A stretch of DNA of 64,000 nt from Flagellimonas eckloniae (GTDB taxonomy: Bacteria > Bacteroidota > Bacteroidia > Flavobacteriales > Flavobacteriaceae). A program made the translations under genes and the position numbers. Under the pieces are notes generated by a model that saw only the letters and a list, made by a program, of their open reading frames with translations, ran no database searches and was not told where the DNA came from. Positions within the stretch are counted from its first letter, which is position 1. The number at the start of each line of letters is the position of its first letter. Location of the stretch: contig NZ_LCTZ01000002.1 of the NCBI RefSeq assembly GCF_001413955.1, positions 744,001-808,000 on the forward strand, read 5' to 3'. Positions 44,009 through 53,794 of the stretch are shown here, in pieces.

Positions 44009-46180
44009 TTATTTTTTTTTCTCTACCAGCTCTAGCTGATCCACATTTACATTGGTCATAAACATGCCATAGTTAACAGATGCCTTGTTTTTTTCTAAAG
44101 TATCAATGGTTCCAACTGCTTTACCGTCAAACAGTCTAACGCGATCACCAATTTTGAAGACAGGCCTTGGCTTGTTCTGTTCTTTTTGAATGGCCTTTTT
44201 CTTTTCAACCTTTTTTTCTTGGCGTACTTTAACTATTTTCTTTTCCAGTTCTTGGGCCACCTGTTTTTTTTGTGCTTGTTTGGCTTTGGTTTGTTTGGCG
44301 GAGGTTTTTTTACGCTTACTGTTTTCTGTTTCTACGATACGAAGCAATTCGGAAATTAATGGACGTTTTTTATTATCCAAGAAATACCTTTCTGCAGCTG
44401 TATTGACTTTGTCCCCTAGATGAATCATACGTTGGTTATGATCATACAGCTCTTGATAATTCTCAAGCTTGGACTTTATCTTGGCATTGAGTTGTTCCAA
44501 GCGTGATGCTTCATCACGGGCCTTGGCTTCTTCATCCTGCAACCTAGAGCCTGTCTGTACCATTTTGGAACGCTCTTTTTGCAGTTTTGCTATTGTCGCA
44601 TCAAACCTAACCTTACCCCGTTCAATTTTCTTCTTTGCTTTATTGATAAGGGAGTAGGGGATACCATTCTTTTGTGCGACCTCAAATGTAAATGAGCTGC
44701 CCGCTTCTCCCAAAATCAATTGAAAGGTAGGTTCCAATGTTTTGGAATTGAAAAGCATATTGGCATTGGTAGCATGCGGTAGTTCATTGGCAAGAGCCTT
44801 TAGATTTGCATAATGCGTAGTGATAACTCCGTAAGCCTCTCGCTCATAAAAAACTTCTAAAAATGCTTCAGCAAGTGCACCTCCCAGTTCCGGGTCACTT
44901 CCAGTACCAAATTCATCAATCAGGAACAGTGTTTTGTCGTTGCATCGTTTAAGAAATTGATTCATGTTCTTGAGTCGATAGCTATAGGTACTTAAATGAT
45001 TTTCAATGGATTGATTGTCTCCGATATCCGTTAAAATTTTGTCGAAAAGGCATACCGTACTTCGTTCATGTACTGGAATCAATAAACCGCTCTGCAGCAT
45101 TACTTGCAGCAATCCAATGGTTTTTAGGGTGATGCTTTTACCACCTGCATTTGGCCCAGAAATAACAATTATCCTGTTTTCTTTATGCAGTTTAATGGTT
45201 TGTGGCCAAGTTTTTTCCTTTTTGTATTTGTTGTTTAAATAGAGTAGGGGGTGATAGGCATCCCGCAGAAAGAGTTCCTTTTCATTATTGATTTTTGGGA
45301 GCAAAGCGTTCATCTCCGAGGCATATTTTGCTTTAGCCCCAGTGATATCTATATGTGTAAGATAATCTTGGTAGTGTTTTAGTAGATAGCCATACGGCCT
45401 GAAGGTATCGGTAAGTTGGTTTAGGATACGTTGTACCTCTTCTTTTTCTTCAAATTCTAAATTATTGAGTTGGCGTACAAAGTTCAAGGTGGTCTCTGGA
45501 ACAATATAGACTATGCTACCCGTTTTGGAACTTCCCATTACCGTTCCTTTTACTTTTTTACGGTACATTGCTTTTACGGCCAAAACCCTACGGTTTTCAA
45601 CTACGGATTCCCGAATTTCATCTAAAAACTCAGAGGTTTGATATCGTGTTAGGGCAACTCCGAAGCTTTGGTTGATTTTTCCGCGAACTTCATTGATTTG
45701 TACTCGGATTCTTCGCAACTCTTCTGACGCATTGTCCCTTATCTCTCCAAACTTGTCAATAACATTGTCTATTGCGGTTGGAATGAACTCATTGGTCTCG
45801 AGCGCATCCACGGTTGCAAACAACAATGGATAGTATTCTTTAAACTTTTTAAAGAATTTTTGATGCAATGAAACCGTTTTGCAAATATTTCCTATTCTTC
45901 GAAATCCAGAAATTTCCAAGGTTGTGTTTTCAATGGTAAGCAACTTTAACTCGCTGTTTATAGCATCAAAACCGTGGTTGGGAATTCTGTTGTCATTGGA
46001 AAATGAAGCTAGATATTCTGAAGTCTGACCTAAAGTTTCCAACAAAAGACCATTATCGGTGATAGGCATAATCTCTAAAACTACTTCTTTTCCCAACTCA
46101 GTGTTACAGCGAGCTGAAACCTGCTCCAATACGGTTGGAAATTCTAAATCTTTAAGTGTTTTGGGATGTATGCTCTGCAT
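44009..46180 (-). CDS. mutS2: MutS2-type ATPase lacking the Smr nuclease domain
   Basis: About 723 residues with MutS core and clamp regions, Walker A ISGPNAGGKSITLKTIG (about 332-348), and the Walker B/signature block LFLIDEFGTGSDPELGGALAEA. A long Lys/Glu-rich coiled region and a terminal KOW-like segment (FKIGDRVRLFDGKAVGTIDTL) follow. MutS2 proteins act on recombination intermediates or rescue collided ribosomes. The usual C-terminal Smr domain is absent, a known form in flavobacteria. The ATG at 46178-46180 is preferred over a frame extension to 46201. Confidence 0.9.
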   Translation of the reverse strand: MQSIHPKTLKDLEFPTVLEQVSARCNTELGKEVVLEIMPITDNGLLLETLGQTSEYLASFSNDNRIPNHGFDAINSELKLLTIENTTLEISGFRRIGNICKTVSLHQKFFKKFKEYYPLLFATVDALETNEFIPTAIDNVIDKFGEIRDNASEELRRIRVQINEVRGKINQSFGVALTRYQTSEFLDEIRESVVENRRVLAVKAMYRKKVKGTVMGSSKTGSIVYIVPETTLNFVRQLNNLEFEEKEEVQRILNQLTDTFRPYGYLLKHYQDYLTHIDITGAKAKYASEMNALLPKINNEKELFLRDAYHPLLYLNNKYKKEKTWPQTIKLHKENRIIVISGPNAGGKSITLKTIGLLQVMLQSGLLIPVHERSTVCLFDKILTDIGDNQSIENHLSTYSYRLKNMNQFLKRCNDKTLFLIDEFGTGSDPELGGALAEAFLEVFYEREAYGVITTHYANLKALANELPHATNANMLFNSKTLEPTFQLILGEAGSSFTFEVAQKNGIPYSLINKAKKKIERGKVRFDATIAKLQKERSKMVQTGSRLQDEEAKARDEASRLEQLNAKIKSKLENYQELYDHNQRMIHLGDKVNTAAERYFLDNKKRPLISELLRIVETENSKRKKTSAKQTKAKQAQKKQVAQELEKKIVKVRQEKKVEKKKAIQKEQNKPRPVFKIGDRVRLFDGKAVGTIDTLEKNKASVNYGMFMTNVNVDQLELVEKKK

Positions 46181-46231
46181 GTTCTCTTTCTGGCTGCGCA
46201 AAGATAGGGAACTATGGAAAAGTAGAGTGAA

Positions 46232-46714
46232 CTATAGGTTGGTAAGCTTAAAACTCCCTGAAATATTTCGAGACTCTTCATTATAATCCGTAAATGTCAC
46301 GTCAATCTCGATATTCCAGGAATTGTCACTTATTTTTTCTCCTGAAATTGTTCCTGATGAGATAGGGATACTTCCCCTTATATCACAAAAACAGTATTTG
46401 TCAAAAACGGTATTGGCCATTGTTAAATCATCCCCTGACATTGAAAAACTTTCAGCAGTAGCGTCAATTTCGAAAATAATACGTTCTTCATATTCATCAT
46501 CCGCTACTTGGGGTTCTTCACTGGCTGTAAAGAAGTATTCAAAAACTAAACTTTGCCCTGATTCTATGGTTGCAAACCCATAGCCATCCATCATTGTGGT
46601 CACGATGGTTGCATTTTCATAAAACGAATATTCGGTAATCTCAGGGTTATCGTCGTTAAAACAGGATGTAAGGAAAATAAGACACACTCCTAAAAGAACG
46701 GTAGGTTTGTACAT
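46232..46714 (-). CDS. Hypothetical lipoprotein, 160 residues
   Basis: A lipoprotein signal (LIFLTSC lipobox at about residues 12-18) precedes an all-beta domain with no recognised motif. Only 30 nt separate its stop from the MutS2 frame. Family and function unknown. Confidence 0.6.
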   Translation of the reverse strand: MYKPTVLLGVCLIFLTSCFNDDNPEITEYSFYENATIVTTMMDGYGFATIESGQSLVFEYFFTASEEPQVADDEYEERIIFEIDATAESFSMSGDDLTMANTVFDKYCFCDIRGSIPISSGTISGEKISDNSWNIEIDVTFTDYNEESRNISGSFKLTNL

Positions 46715-46795
46715 ATTGGATTTTTTGGATAGATGTCCATATTACAAAAGGTTGCTTTTTTAGGCCTTCCGCGGTATTGGTCTGTACATTTTTAT

Positions 46796-48298
46796 TTAAA
46801 AATAAACGCCAATCGTTAGCATTATCATGGCTAAAACCCCCAAAAGTGCAACCAAAGGCCAAACAAACTTTAACCATTTATCGTAGCCTACATTGACCAG
46901 GGCCAGGGAGGCCAAAATAATACCCGTTGGGTTAATGAACTTAAAAAGCCCTACCCCAAACTGATAAGCATTTACCATGATTTCCCTTCCTATTCCAACA
47001 CTATCTGCCAAGGGTGACATGATAGGCATTGTTAGCACGGCCATTCCTGAGGAAGAAGGAATGAAAAATGAAAGACCATTATATAAAATGAAAGTCACAT
47101 TAATAAATACACCTTTATGCATTCCCGCAGTTAGCTCACTGGCATAAAATAATAGGGTGTCACTGACTTGGCCATCTTCCATAAGGACTGTTATTCCTCT
47201 TGCAATACCGATTATGAAAGCTACGCTAAGTAAGTCTTTTGCGCCAGACATGAATTCTTGAACAAATTTCTTTTCATTTAATCTTGCTATAACTCCTATA
47301 AGCAAAGCTCCCGCAAGAAAAACCGAGGTCATTTCCAAAAACCACCATCCCATTTGAGATACACCGTAAACCATAATGAGAAAACAGCTAGCAAATACGA
47401 AAAGTACCAATTTAAGTTTTGATGTGAGTTTTGTAGTGGTGGACAATGAACTGGTGAAAAGATTCTCAATCTCCTTTTTTTGATTGTATATGAGGGATTT
47501 TTCAGGGTCTTTTTTTACTCGTTGCGCATAGCGGATAATATAAAAAATACATATAGCCAGACCTAACAATAACATAATCAAACGGCTATTCAAACCCTCA
47601 GTCCAATTTATTCCCGCTGCATCAGAAGCAATTATGGTGCTAAAAGGATTAACTGTAGATGCCAAAGTACCAATTGATGAGCCAATATAAATGGATGCAA
47701 TACATACAATTGCATCATATTTGGCCGCCAAAAAAATTGGAATTAAAATTGGATAAAAGGCGATGGTTTCTTCTTCCAACCCAAAAGTGGTTCCTCCCAA
47801 GGCAATCAGAGTGGTCACCATTATTATCAAAATAAACTCTCTTCCTTTCAATTTAAGGGCTAGCCAAGCGATTCCTGCCTCAAATGCTTTGGTAGCATTT
47901 ACAATACTTATTAAACCACCTATGATCAACACCAATAAAATAATATCAGCAGATTGCATAATTCCCTTCAGCGGAGCTTGGATAAAACCAATAAAACCTT
48001 GAGGTTCTCCTTTTAGTTTTTTGTAAGTATCAGGAATACTAATCGGTTTTGAAATTGCCCCTTTTTTGAATTTTTCTATTGGAATTTGAATTCCTAAATC
48101 ATCAAGCGTTTGTTGGGTAGCTACAAGATTTGAACTTTTTCCATCAGAAATTCTGATAAAGGTATCCATATCACTCTCATAGGATAATCGGTCGTATTGG
48201 CCAGCTGGAATAATCCATGTAGAAATGGCAACAACCGCAGCAATAATAAACAAGATAGTATGTGCCGTTGGAAACTTGATTTTTTGGAAAAAGAACAT
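46796..48298 (-). CDS. YfcC/DcuC-like C4-dicarboxylate or amino-acid transporter
   Basis: A 500-residue inner-membrane protein with about 11-12 helices. It starts PTAHTILFIIAAVVAISTWIIPAGQYD, the typical N-terminus of the YfcC group (PF03606), and has the re-entrant GGTTFGLEEETIAFYPI (about 170-186) and FFIPSSSGMAVLTMPIM near 410-426. Such transporters move small acids or arginine/ornithine; substrate unknown here. It is monocistronic and divergent from ung. Confidence 0.87.
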   Translation of the reverse strand: MFFFQKIKFPTAHTILFIIAAVVAISTWIIPAGQYDRLSYESDMDTFIRISDGKSSNLVATQQTLDDLGIQIPIEKFKKGAISKPISIPDTYKKLKGEPQGFIGFIQAPLKGIMQSADIILLVLIIGGLISIVNATKAFEAGIAWLALKLKGREFILIIMVTTLIALGGTTFGLEEETIAFYPILIPIFLAAKYDAIVCIASIYIGSSIGTLASTVNPFSTIIASDAAGINWTEGLNSRLIMLLLGLAICIFYIIRYAQRVKKDPEKSLIYNQKKEIENLFTSSLSTTTKLTSKLKLVLFVFASCFLIMVYGVSQMGWWFLEMTSVFLAGALLIGVIARLNEKKFVQEFMSGAKDLLSVAFIIGIARGITVLMEDGQVSDTLLFYASELTAGMHKGVFINVTFILYNGLSFFIPSSSGMAVLTMPIMSPLADSVGIGREIMVNAYQFGVGLFKFINPTGIILASLALVNVGYDKWLKFVWPLVALLGVLAMIMLTIGVYF

Positions 48299-48371
48299 TG
48301 GTTGGTTTTGATTTTTAGTTGTATGGTAAGATATTATTTTTAGATTTATCGCAAGAATTAATTACGATTTA

Positions 48372-49037
48372 ATGAAAGTGAATATTGACCCTAGCTGGAA
48401 AGCCCATTTACAGCCTGAATTTGAGAAAGACTATTTTAAACAGTTGACACAGTTTGTAAGACAAGAGTATAAACAACACACCTGTTACCCCAAAGGAGGA
48501 GATATTTTTGCCGCTTTTGACCATTGCCCTTTTCAGGAAGTAAAAGTTGTTGTTATAGGTCAAGACCCATATCATGGTCCAAATCAGGCCAACGGACTTT
48601 GTTTTTCAGTAAAAGATGGTATTCCCCATCCGCCATCATTGGTAAATATATTCAAGGAAATAAAAGTTGATGTAGAAAAACCATACCCCAAGAGTGGCAA
48701 TTTGGAACGGTGGGCGCAGCAGGGCGTACTGCTTTTAAATGCCACCTTGACTGTGAGGGCACATCAGGCAGGAAGTCACCAAAAGAAGGGCTGGGAGGAA
48801 TTCACGGATGCCGTAATTAAAATAGTTTCAGAAAAACAGGAAGGTGTTGTCTTTTTGCTTTGGGGAGGATTTGCCAAGAAGAAGATGGTGTTGATTGATA
48901 AAACAAAACATCATATACTTACTTCAGGACATCCCTCACCGCTGAGTGCTAACCGAGGACTTTGGTTTGGCAATCAACATTTTAGTAAAACCAATACAAT
49001 TTTAGCCCAAAAGGGGAGACCGTTGATAAGTTGGTGA
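48372..49037 (+). CDS. ung: Uracil-DNA glycosylase
   Basis: The 221-residue family-1 UDG removes uracil from DNA. Water-activating loop VVIGQDPYHGPNQANGLCFSV (split: GQDPYHGPNQA with the catalytic Asp, then NGLCFSV), uracil-binding NLERWAQQGVLLLNATLTVR, and the Leu-intercalation loop GHPSPLSANRG with the catalytic His are all present. Full length, cytosolic. Confidence 0.97.
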   Translation: MKVNIDPSWKAHLQPEFEKDYFKQLTQFVRQEYKQHTCYPKGGDIFAAFDHCPFQEVKVVVIGQDPYHGPNQANGLCFSVKDGIPHPPSLVNIFKEIKVDVEKPYPKSGNLERWAQQGVLLLNATLTVRAHQAGSHQKKGWEEFTDAVIKIVSEKQEGVVFLLWGGFAKKKMVLIDKTKHHILTSGHPSPLSANRGLWFGNQHFSKTNTILAQKGRPLISW

Positions 49038-49120
49038 ATTACTTCTTACTCAATTGTTAATAAAATACAAGTAAATTTGTTACGTTTATATAACATAACC
49101 CGTACGAAAATTCTTATATT

Positions 49121-49525
49121 TTGCGCAAACCAAAATCAGTTTTGTTAGTTGATGATGATGATACAACTAATTTCTTAAATAGATTTTTTGTAAAACAAGT
49201 AGATACCAATTTAACCGTCAACACGGCAAGTAATGGCAAGGAGGCCATTGATTTTTTAGAAACCTCTCTGAATGAAGAACATACCCCCTGTTTACTTATT
49301 TTAGATACCAATATGCCAATAATGGATGGGTGGGAATTTCTGGATGCCTATGAGGAAAGGCTTAATGAAGAGTTAAGAAAAAACATTGTTGTCATTATGC
49401 TAACTGCACTAGACACAGAGGAGACAACAGCTATGGCAATGGCAAACCCAAATGTTACAGATACTGCCCAAAAGCCTCTTTCAGATTTAAAATTTAAGGT
49501 ATTAATCAAGAAGTATTTTTCTTAG
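49121..49525 (+). CDS. Single-domain response regulator
   Basis: A 134-residue CheY-like receiver domain: acidic pocket VDDDD (11-14), phospho-acceptor D62 in LILDTNMPIMDGWEF, T/S in VVIMLTALD and the conserved Lys in AQKPLS. There is no output domain, so it probably relays phosphate between proteins or binds a partner. The start is TTG at 49121; a -7-like TATATTTTG overlaps it, so the actual start could be further in, but a later start would cut the first beta strand. No kinase gene is adjacent. Confidence 0.83.
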   Translation: MRKPKSVLLVDDDDTTNFLNRFFVKQVDTNLTVNTASNGKEAIDFLETSLNEEHTPCLLILDTNMPIMDGWEFLDAYEERLNEELRKNIVVIMLTALDTEETTAMAMANPNVTDTAQKPLSDLKFKVLIKKYFS

Positions 49526-49530
49526 ATTAC

Positions 49531-50376
49531 TTAAATCATAAATTCCTGCGGTTTTTTAATACCGTCAATTAGCTTTAAACTAAGAAGTCTTTCTTGAACC
49601 TTATCCAAGGTTTCGATTGTCAATTGCTTTTGTCCCCACTCTGTTTTGGTAAGCCAATCTTGAATATCTTCCAATTTTTGCCCATATCTATTTGCCAAGG
49701 TTCTATCTATACTTGGAATTGCTTTAAATTCAATGGTATACATATTAATAACCTCCAGAATATGGGTAAGTACATCGGCATGTGTAGTTAAGAATGAATC
49801 AGTTGCTGCAATTACAAAGCAAGGCCATGGAGTAGGACAATCTCCTAAGTGTTTAAAGATGCTTTGTTCCACCAAGGGTTTTGTTGTAAAGTGTTCCCAC
49901 ATAAAATAGGCGTTGGAACCGGAACTTAAGTTTTTAACCGCACCATTTAGGTTGTTTATGATTTCAAATTGTAATTGGGTTGTATCCCAGCCTTGATTTT
50001 GGGCATTTACATATGCCATTAGATGGCTTCCGCTACCCATTCGGCTAATAGCGGCCTTATCATTTTTCAATTCGGGAATAGATGTACGTGAGCTGTTTGC
50101 GGCAACATGAATTCCCCAGAGTAGTGGAGAGGAAACATATTCTTGTACTATTTTAGACGGATTTCCCTGAGAAATACTTTTTACCAAACCTTCTGTAAGG
50201 ATAATTGCCAAATCCGTTTCGTTTTCCTGTAACAACTGACACATTTTACCAGTCCCTTCAGGAACATCCGTCCATTGTAGTTTTATTCCCCGATCTTCAA
50301 AAGCACCTTCCTCTATTGCTAGATGCCAGGGAAGATTAAAATGTTCTGGGACACCAATTATTTTGACAGTTTTCAT
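49531..50376 (-). CDS. SBP-like (NMT1/SsuA-type) periplasmic-binding-fold protein without a signal peptide
   Basis: A 281-residue protein with the type II periplasmic-binding fold of the NMT1/SsuA family: LPWHLAIEEGAFEDRGIKLQW (about 14-34), TDLAIILTEGLV (about 55-66) and ISRMGSGSHLMAYV (about 111-124). No signal peptide or lipobox is visible, so it is either cytosolic, like biosynthetic enzymes of this fold, or exported by another route. No ABC permease or ATPase gene lies nearby. Substrate unknown. Confidence 0.75.
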   Translation of the reverse strand: MKTVKIIGVPEHFNLPWHLAIEEGAFEDRGIKLQWTDVPEGTGKMCQLLQENETDLAIILTEGLVKSISQGNPSKIVQEYVSSPLLWGIHVAANSSRTSIPELKNDKAAISRMGSGSHLMAYVNAQNQGWDTTQLQFEIINNLNGAVKNLSSGSNAYFMWEHFTTKPLVEQSIFKHLGDCPTPWPCFVIAATDSFLTTHADVLTHILEVINMYTIEFKAIPSIDRTLANRYGQKLEDIQDWLTKTEWGQKQLTIETLDKVQERLLSLKLIDGIKKPQEFMI

Positions 50377-50458
50377 TCAGCTTTGTTCAGAATTTTATTC
50401 ATTTATCTTACGTTTTAAATATATAGAAAAGAGTTTGGTTTAGGGCTGGATCAATCTT

Positions 50459-51328
50459 TTAGGAACTAAGTTTTTCAAGAGTATATTGAATAAGACTGTC
50501 GACTGTTTTATTTGCATTGGATGAAAATTCACCTGTAATCCTATTTGCAAGAATGGCATTTAGCGAAACAGCTCGGTGTCCATGCAGTTTGGCCAAACCA
50601 TATATGCCAGAGGTCTCCATTTCTAGGTTGGTAATCTTCTGATTTTCATAGGTAAAAGCTGTTAACTTGCTATTGAAGTCCAGAATCTTTGGACTCAATC
50701 TCAGAGTCCTGCCTTGTGGACCATAAAACCCTGAATTAGTAGCTGTTATGCCTAATCGTATACGATTTGACAGAATTCTATGTTTCAACACTTCATCAGC
50801 ATCTACTGCATAAGCAACGATATTGTGGGTATCCCAGCCTAAATAGCTATTAAGTTGTGTTTCCAATTTACTATTTCTGACATGTCCAGTATTATAAAAG
50901 TGTAAAAGTCCTTCTAAACCAATAGCAGATTGGCTCAATATAAAGGAATCTACAGGAATATCAGCTTGTATGGCACCAGATGTACCAATCCGTATAAAAT
51001 CTATTTGTGTTTTATTCTCTTTTATCTTTCGGGTGGTAAAGTCTATATTGAAAAGTGCATCCAATTCATTGAAAACAATGTCAACATTGTCCGTTCCTAT
51101 ACCAGTGGAGATAACAGTAATTTTTTTTCCTTTGTAGGTCCCAGTATGTGCTAAGAATTCCCGTTTTCCCTTTCTAATTCCTATGGAATCGAAATACTTT
51201 GTTACGGAGTGGACGCGGTCTGGGTCACCCACCGTAATTATGGTAGAGGCAATATCTCCAGGTAAAAGATTAAGATGATAGATGCTTCCATCAGGGTTCA
51301 GAATTAATTCTGAGTCACCTAATGCCAT
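50459..51328 (-). CDS. Nucleoside phosphorylase (uridine-phosphorylase-like)
   Basis: The 289-residue protein has TIITVGDPDRVHSV (phosphate-binding GDPxR at about residues 33-37), STGIGTDNVDIVFNELDAL and NLEMETSGIYGLAKLHGHR (MExE-like ribose-binding motif). It splits nucleosides with phosphate. It is 1 nt from the DUF1835 gene, so the two are likely co-transcribed. Confidence 0.88.
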   Translation of the reverse strand: MALGDSELILNPDGSIYHLNLLPGDIASTIITVGDPDRVHSVTKYFDSIGIRKGKREFLAHTGTYKGKKITVISTGIGTDNVDIVFNELDALFNIDFTTRKIKENKTQIDFIRIGTSGAIQADIPVDSFILSQSAIGLEGLLHFYNTGHVRNSKLETQLNSYLGWDTHNIVAYAVDADEVLKHRILSNRIRLGITATNSGFYGPQGRTLRLSPKILDFNSKLTAFTYENQKITNLEMETSGIYGLAKLHGHRAVSLNAILANRITGEFSSNANKTVDSLIQYTLEKLSS

Positions 51329-51329
51329 T

Positions 51330-52262
51330 TTAAAGTTTTAAAATACGGTCCGAAGTTGAATTGTATAAGAAGTTATACTTTAAGGAACCACCTAAATATA
51401 ATTGATTATCACGTATTTGCGAATAATAGTTAGCCTTATTTGCTAAAACTTCTTTACCTTTTTTAGTTAGCTTTACTGGATTAAAAGAACCAAATAGTGG
51501 TTTTAAAGAAGTGATAATACGCTCATATTGCGTGTCTCCAAAACCATAATAGCCCTGATCTGACAAAATGCTTCCCAATAGCTCTTTTCTAGATTCTGGT
51601 TTTTGATCAACTACAGTAGCTAAAACACGATTTTCCAATTCGTTAAGCCCATTTTTAATTGTTGGGTATCTCTTGAGATGTGTCTTTAAAGCACTTGAGA
51701 GGTATTCGAACTGAAAGTTATTGTGTGCAACCAGATTTTCCAAACGAATAGGGTTGTCGCTACAATATAGTTGCCATACATAATCGGCAAATTCAATATC
51801 ATCTTGAGATAAAACTGTTCTATTCTCATACAAATTCAACAGTTTTTCATCACTTAGTTCATTTAAACCATATAATTTGTCACTTTCATCTTCTTTTCCG
51901 CTGCAGATCAATGATATTTCAGCGTGTCTTCTATGGGTTTTTAACCAGCTAAGGACCGCTAACATATTTATTTGGCAAAAAAGATCGTATTCAAACCAAA
52001 GTACAATTTGATCTTGTTGCTTATGGTTGCATAGAGACCGGTACTCTTTTAAGGTTTTTTCAACAAACCAAGATTTGGAAACTTTATAATTTTTGTTCAA
52101 AAATTCAAACCGGGTCTTCCAAAAGGATTCGCTGCCTACTGCACACAGGGTCTTGCCTTCACAAAGCATTTCCCTCCATGTAATAATATCTCCTTTAAGT
52201 TTGAGTGATTGTAGTCTTGACGTGAAATTGTCCCCGTTGGTGATATGCAACAGTGATTTCAT
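51330..52262 (-). CDS. DUF1835-domain protein
   Basis: A 310-residue protein that begins LLHITNGDNFTSRLQ, then WREMLCEGKTL, typical of DUF1835, with a Rossmann-like N-terminal part including IVLWFEYDLFCQINMLAVL, and a helical C-terminal part. The function is unknown; the family is widespread in Bacteroidota and Bacilli. Followed after 1 nt by the nucleoside phosphorylase gene. Confidence 0.8.
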   Translation of the reverse strand: MKSLLHITNGDNFTSRLQSLKLKGDIITWREMLCEGKTLCAVGSESFWKTRFEFLNKNYKVSKSWFVEKTLKEYRSLCNHKQQDQIVLWFEYDLFCQINMLAVLSWLKTHRRHAEISLICSGKEDESDKLYGLNELSDEKLLNLYENRTVLSQDDIEFADYVWQLYCSDNPIRLENLVAHNNFQFEYLSSALKTHLKRYPTIKNGLNELENRVLATVVDQKPESRKELLGSILSDQGYYGFGDTQYERIITSLKPLFGSFNPVKLTKKGKEVLANKANYYSQIRDNQLYLGGSLKYNFLYNSTSDRILKL

Positions 52263-52402
52263 TTTCGTTATTGTTTTCGTCGGTTAGGAGGATAAATGTA
52301 AGATTTAAACTAAGAACACAAAAATTTTTTCGTAAAACATTGGTTACCAGAGACTGATTTTAACAGCGGATAAAAAAAAAGAGTTCTTTTTAAGAAAAAG
52401 TA

Positions 52403-52729
52403 TTACCCGCCTACTCTTTTTACAGAAAATCCACGATCTTTTAAAAAATCCATGATTTTATCCCGATAATCACCTTGAATAATGATCGAATTGTTTTTAT
52501 AACTGCCTCCAACACTTAAATAGGACTTTAAATCTTTGGCTAATTTTTTAAAATCACTGTCCGCCCCAGTATAGCCTTCAAGAATGGTGACAGGTTTCCC
52601 CTTTCGTTTTTCATATTTGCATATAATAGGGGCATCCTGTAGCCAATAGTCAGATTTCTTTTTAGGCGGTTCATTGTCCTGCTGTACATGATCCGGAAAT
52701 AGATTTTTAAGCTGATCTTGTAAGTCCAT
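52403..52729 (-). CDS. SUI1/YciH-family translation factor
   Basis: A 108-residue protein whose last 70 residues form a SUI1/eIF1-like domain (GKPVTILEGYTG, LAKDLKSYLSVGGSYKNNSI and the terminal FLKDRGFSVKRVGG). Bacterial YciH influences initiation fidelity. It is 1 nt from the oxygenase gene. Confidence 0.9.
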   Translation of the reverse strand: MDLQDQLKNLFPDHVQQDNEPPKKKSDYWLQDAPIICKYEKRKGKPVTILEGYTGADSDFKKLAKDLKSYLSVGGSYKNNSIIIQGDYRDKIMDFLKDRGFSVKRVGG

Positions 52730-52730
52730 G

Positions 52731-53681
52731 TTACTTTTTTACAAGACCCAATTCTATGAGTCTTTCATTTAAATATTCCCCGGCAGTTATGTCTTCAAAC
52801 CCTTTTGGGTGTTCTTCATCAATACAATCTTCCAAACAGTTTAGGGGCATTTCACTAACCGGATGCATAAAAAATGGAATAGAATAGCGGGATGTGCCCC
52901 AAAGTTCTTTGGGTGGGTTTACCACTTGATGTATGGTTGATTTTAATTTATTATTGGTTAAGCGTGAAAGCATATCGCCAACATTGATCATCAGTTGGTC
53001 AGATTCAGCAATTGCATCTACCCATTGATCCTGATGATTTTTCACTTGTAATCCCTTTCCATGCGCACCCATAAGCAGCGTAATCAAGTTAATGTCTCCG
53101 TGCGCAGCTGCTCGTACCGCATTTTTAGGTTCTTCTTGAATGGGGGGGTAGTGAATCGGCCTTAATATGGAGTTTCCGTTTTTTATCCAATCATCAAAAT
53201 AAGTCTCTGTCAATCCAAGATGAAGTGCCAGGGCTCTAAGAACATATTTGGCTGTTTTTTCCAACATTTTATAGGTCTCTTCACCTACTTTATTAAAATT
53301 GGGGAGTTCGGAGACTATTACATTGTCAGGGTATTCCGCTTCAAGTCTGGGGTTGTCCTCAACATATTGCCCAAAGTGCCAAAATTCTTTGAGATCTCCT
53401 TCTTTTTTCCCCTTTGCATGTTCTTTTCCAAAAGAAGTATAGCCTCTCTGACCGCCAATACCTTCTATTTCGTATCTATCTTTTGATTCCTGTGGGAGTT
53501 GGAAGAATTTTTTGATTTCACTGTAAAGTTGCTCCACAAGTTCATCCGATAAAAAATGACCTCTTAAGGCAACGAAGCCAATATCTTCGAACGCAGCTCC
53601 TATTTCTTTGATAAACTTTTCTTTTCTTTTCGAATCTTCAGAAACAAAATCCTTTAAATCTACACTTGGAATTGCGCTCAT
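52731..53681 (-). CDS. Isopenicillin-N-synthase-like 2-oxoglutarate/Fe(II) oxygenase
   Basis: About 316 residues from the ATG at 53679-53681 (a TTG at 53702 was not chosen). It starts IPSVDLKDFVSE (DIOX_N-like). Its iron ligands are H and D in AAHGDINLITLL and H in STIHQVVNPP, with the 2OG-binding RxS in RYSIPFF. Members hydroxylate or oxidise small molecules in the cytosol; the substrate is unknown. It precedes the SUI1 gene by 1 nt. Confidence 0.87.
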   Translation of the reverse strand: MSAIPSVDLKDFVSEDSKRKEKFIKEIGAAFEDIGFVALRGHFLSDELVEQLYSEIKKFFQLPQESKDRYEIEGIGGQRGYTSFGKEHAKGKKEGDLKEFWHFGQYVEDNPRLEAEYPDNVIVSELPNFNKVGEETYKMLEKTAKYVLRALALHLGLTETYFDDWIKNGNSILRPIHYPPIQEEPKNAVRAAAHGDINLITLLMGAHGKGLQVKNHQDQWVDAIAESDQLMINVGDMLSRLTNNKLKSTIHQVVNPPKELWGTSRYSIPFFMHPVSEMPLNCLEDCIDEEHPKGFEDITAGEYLNERLIELGLVKK

Positions 53682-53794
53682 GACATCAATATTAATTTCC
53701 AATCAAAAATAATGAATTAACCGGAACGTTTCAGAAATTAAGTGACCTATGGATAGCTTTTTCATTACTTTTATCTCCTCTGAATTTTGACTTT

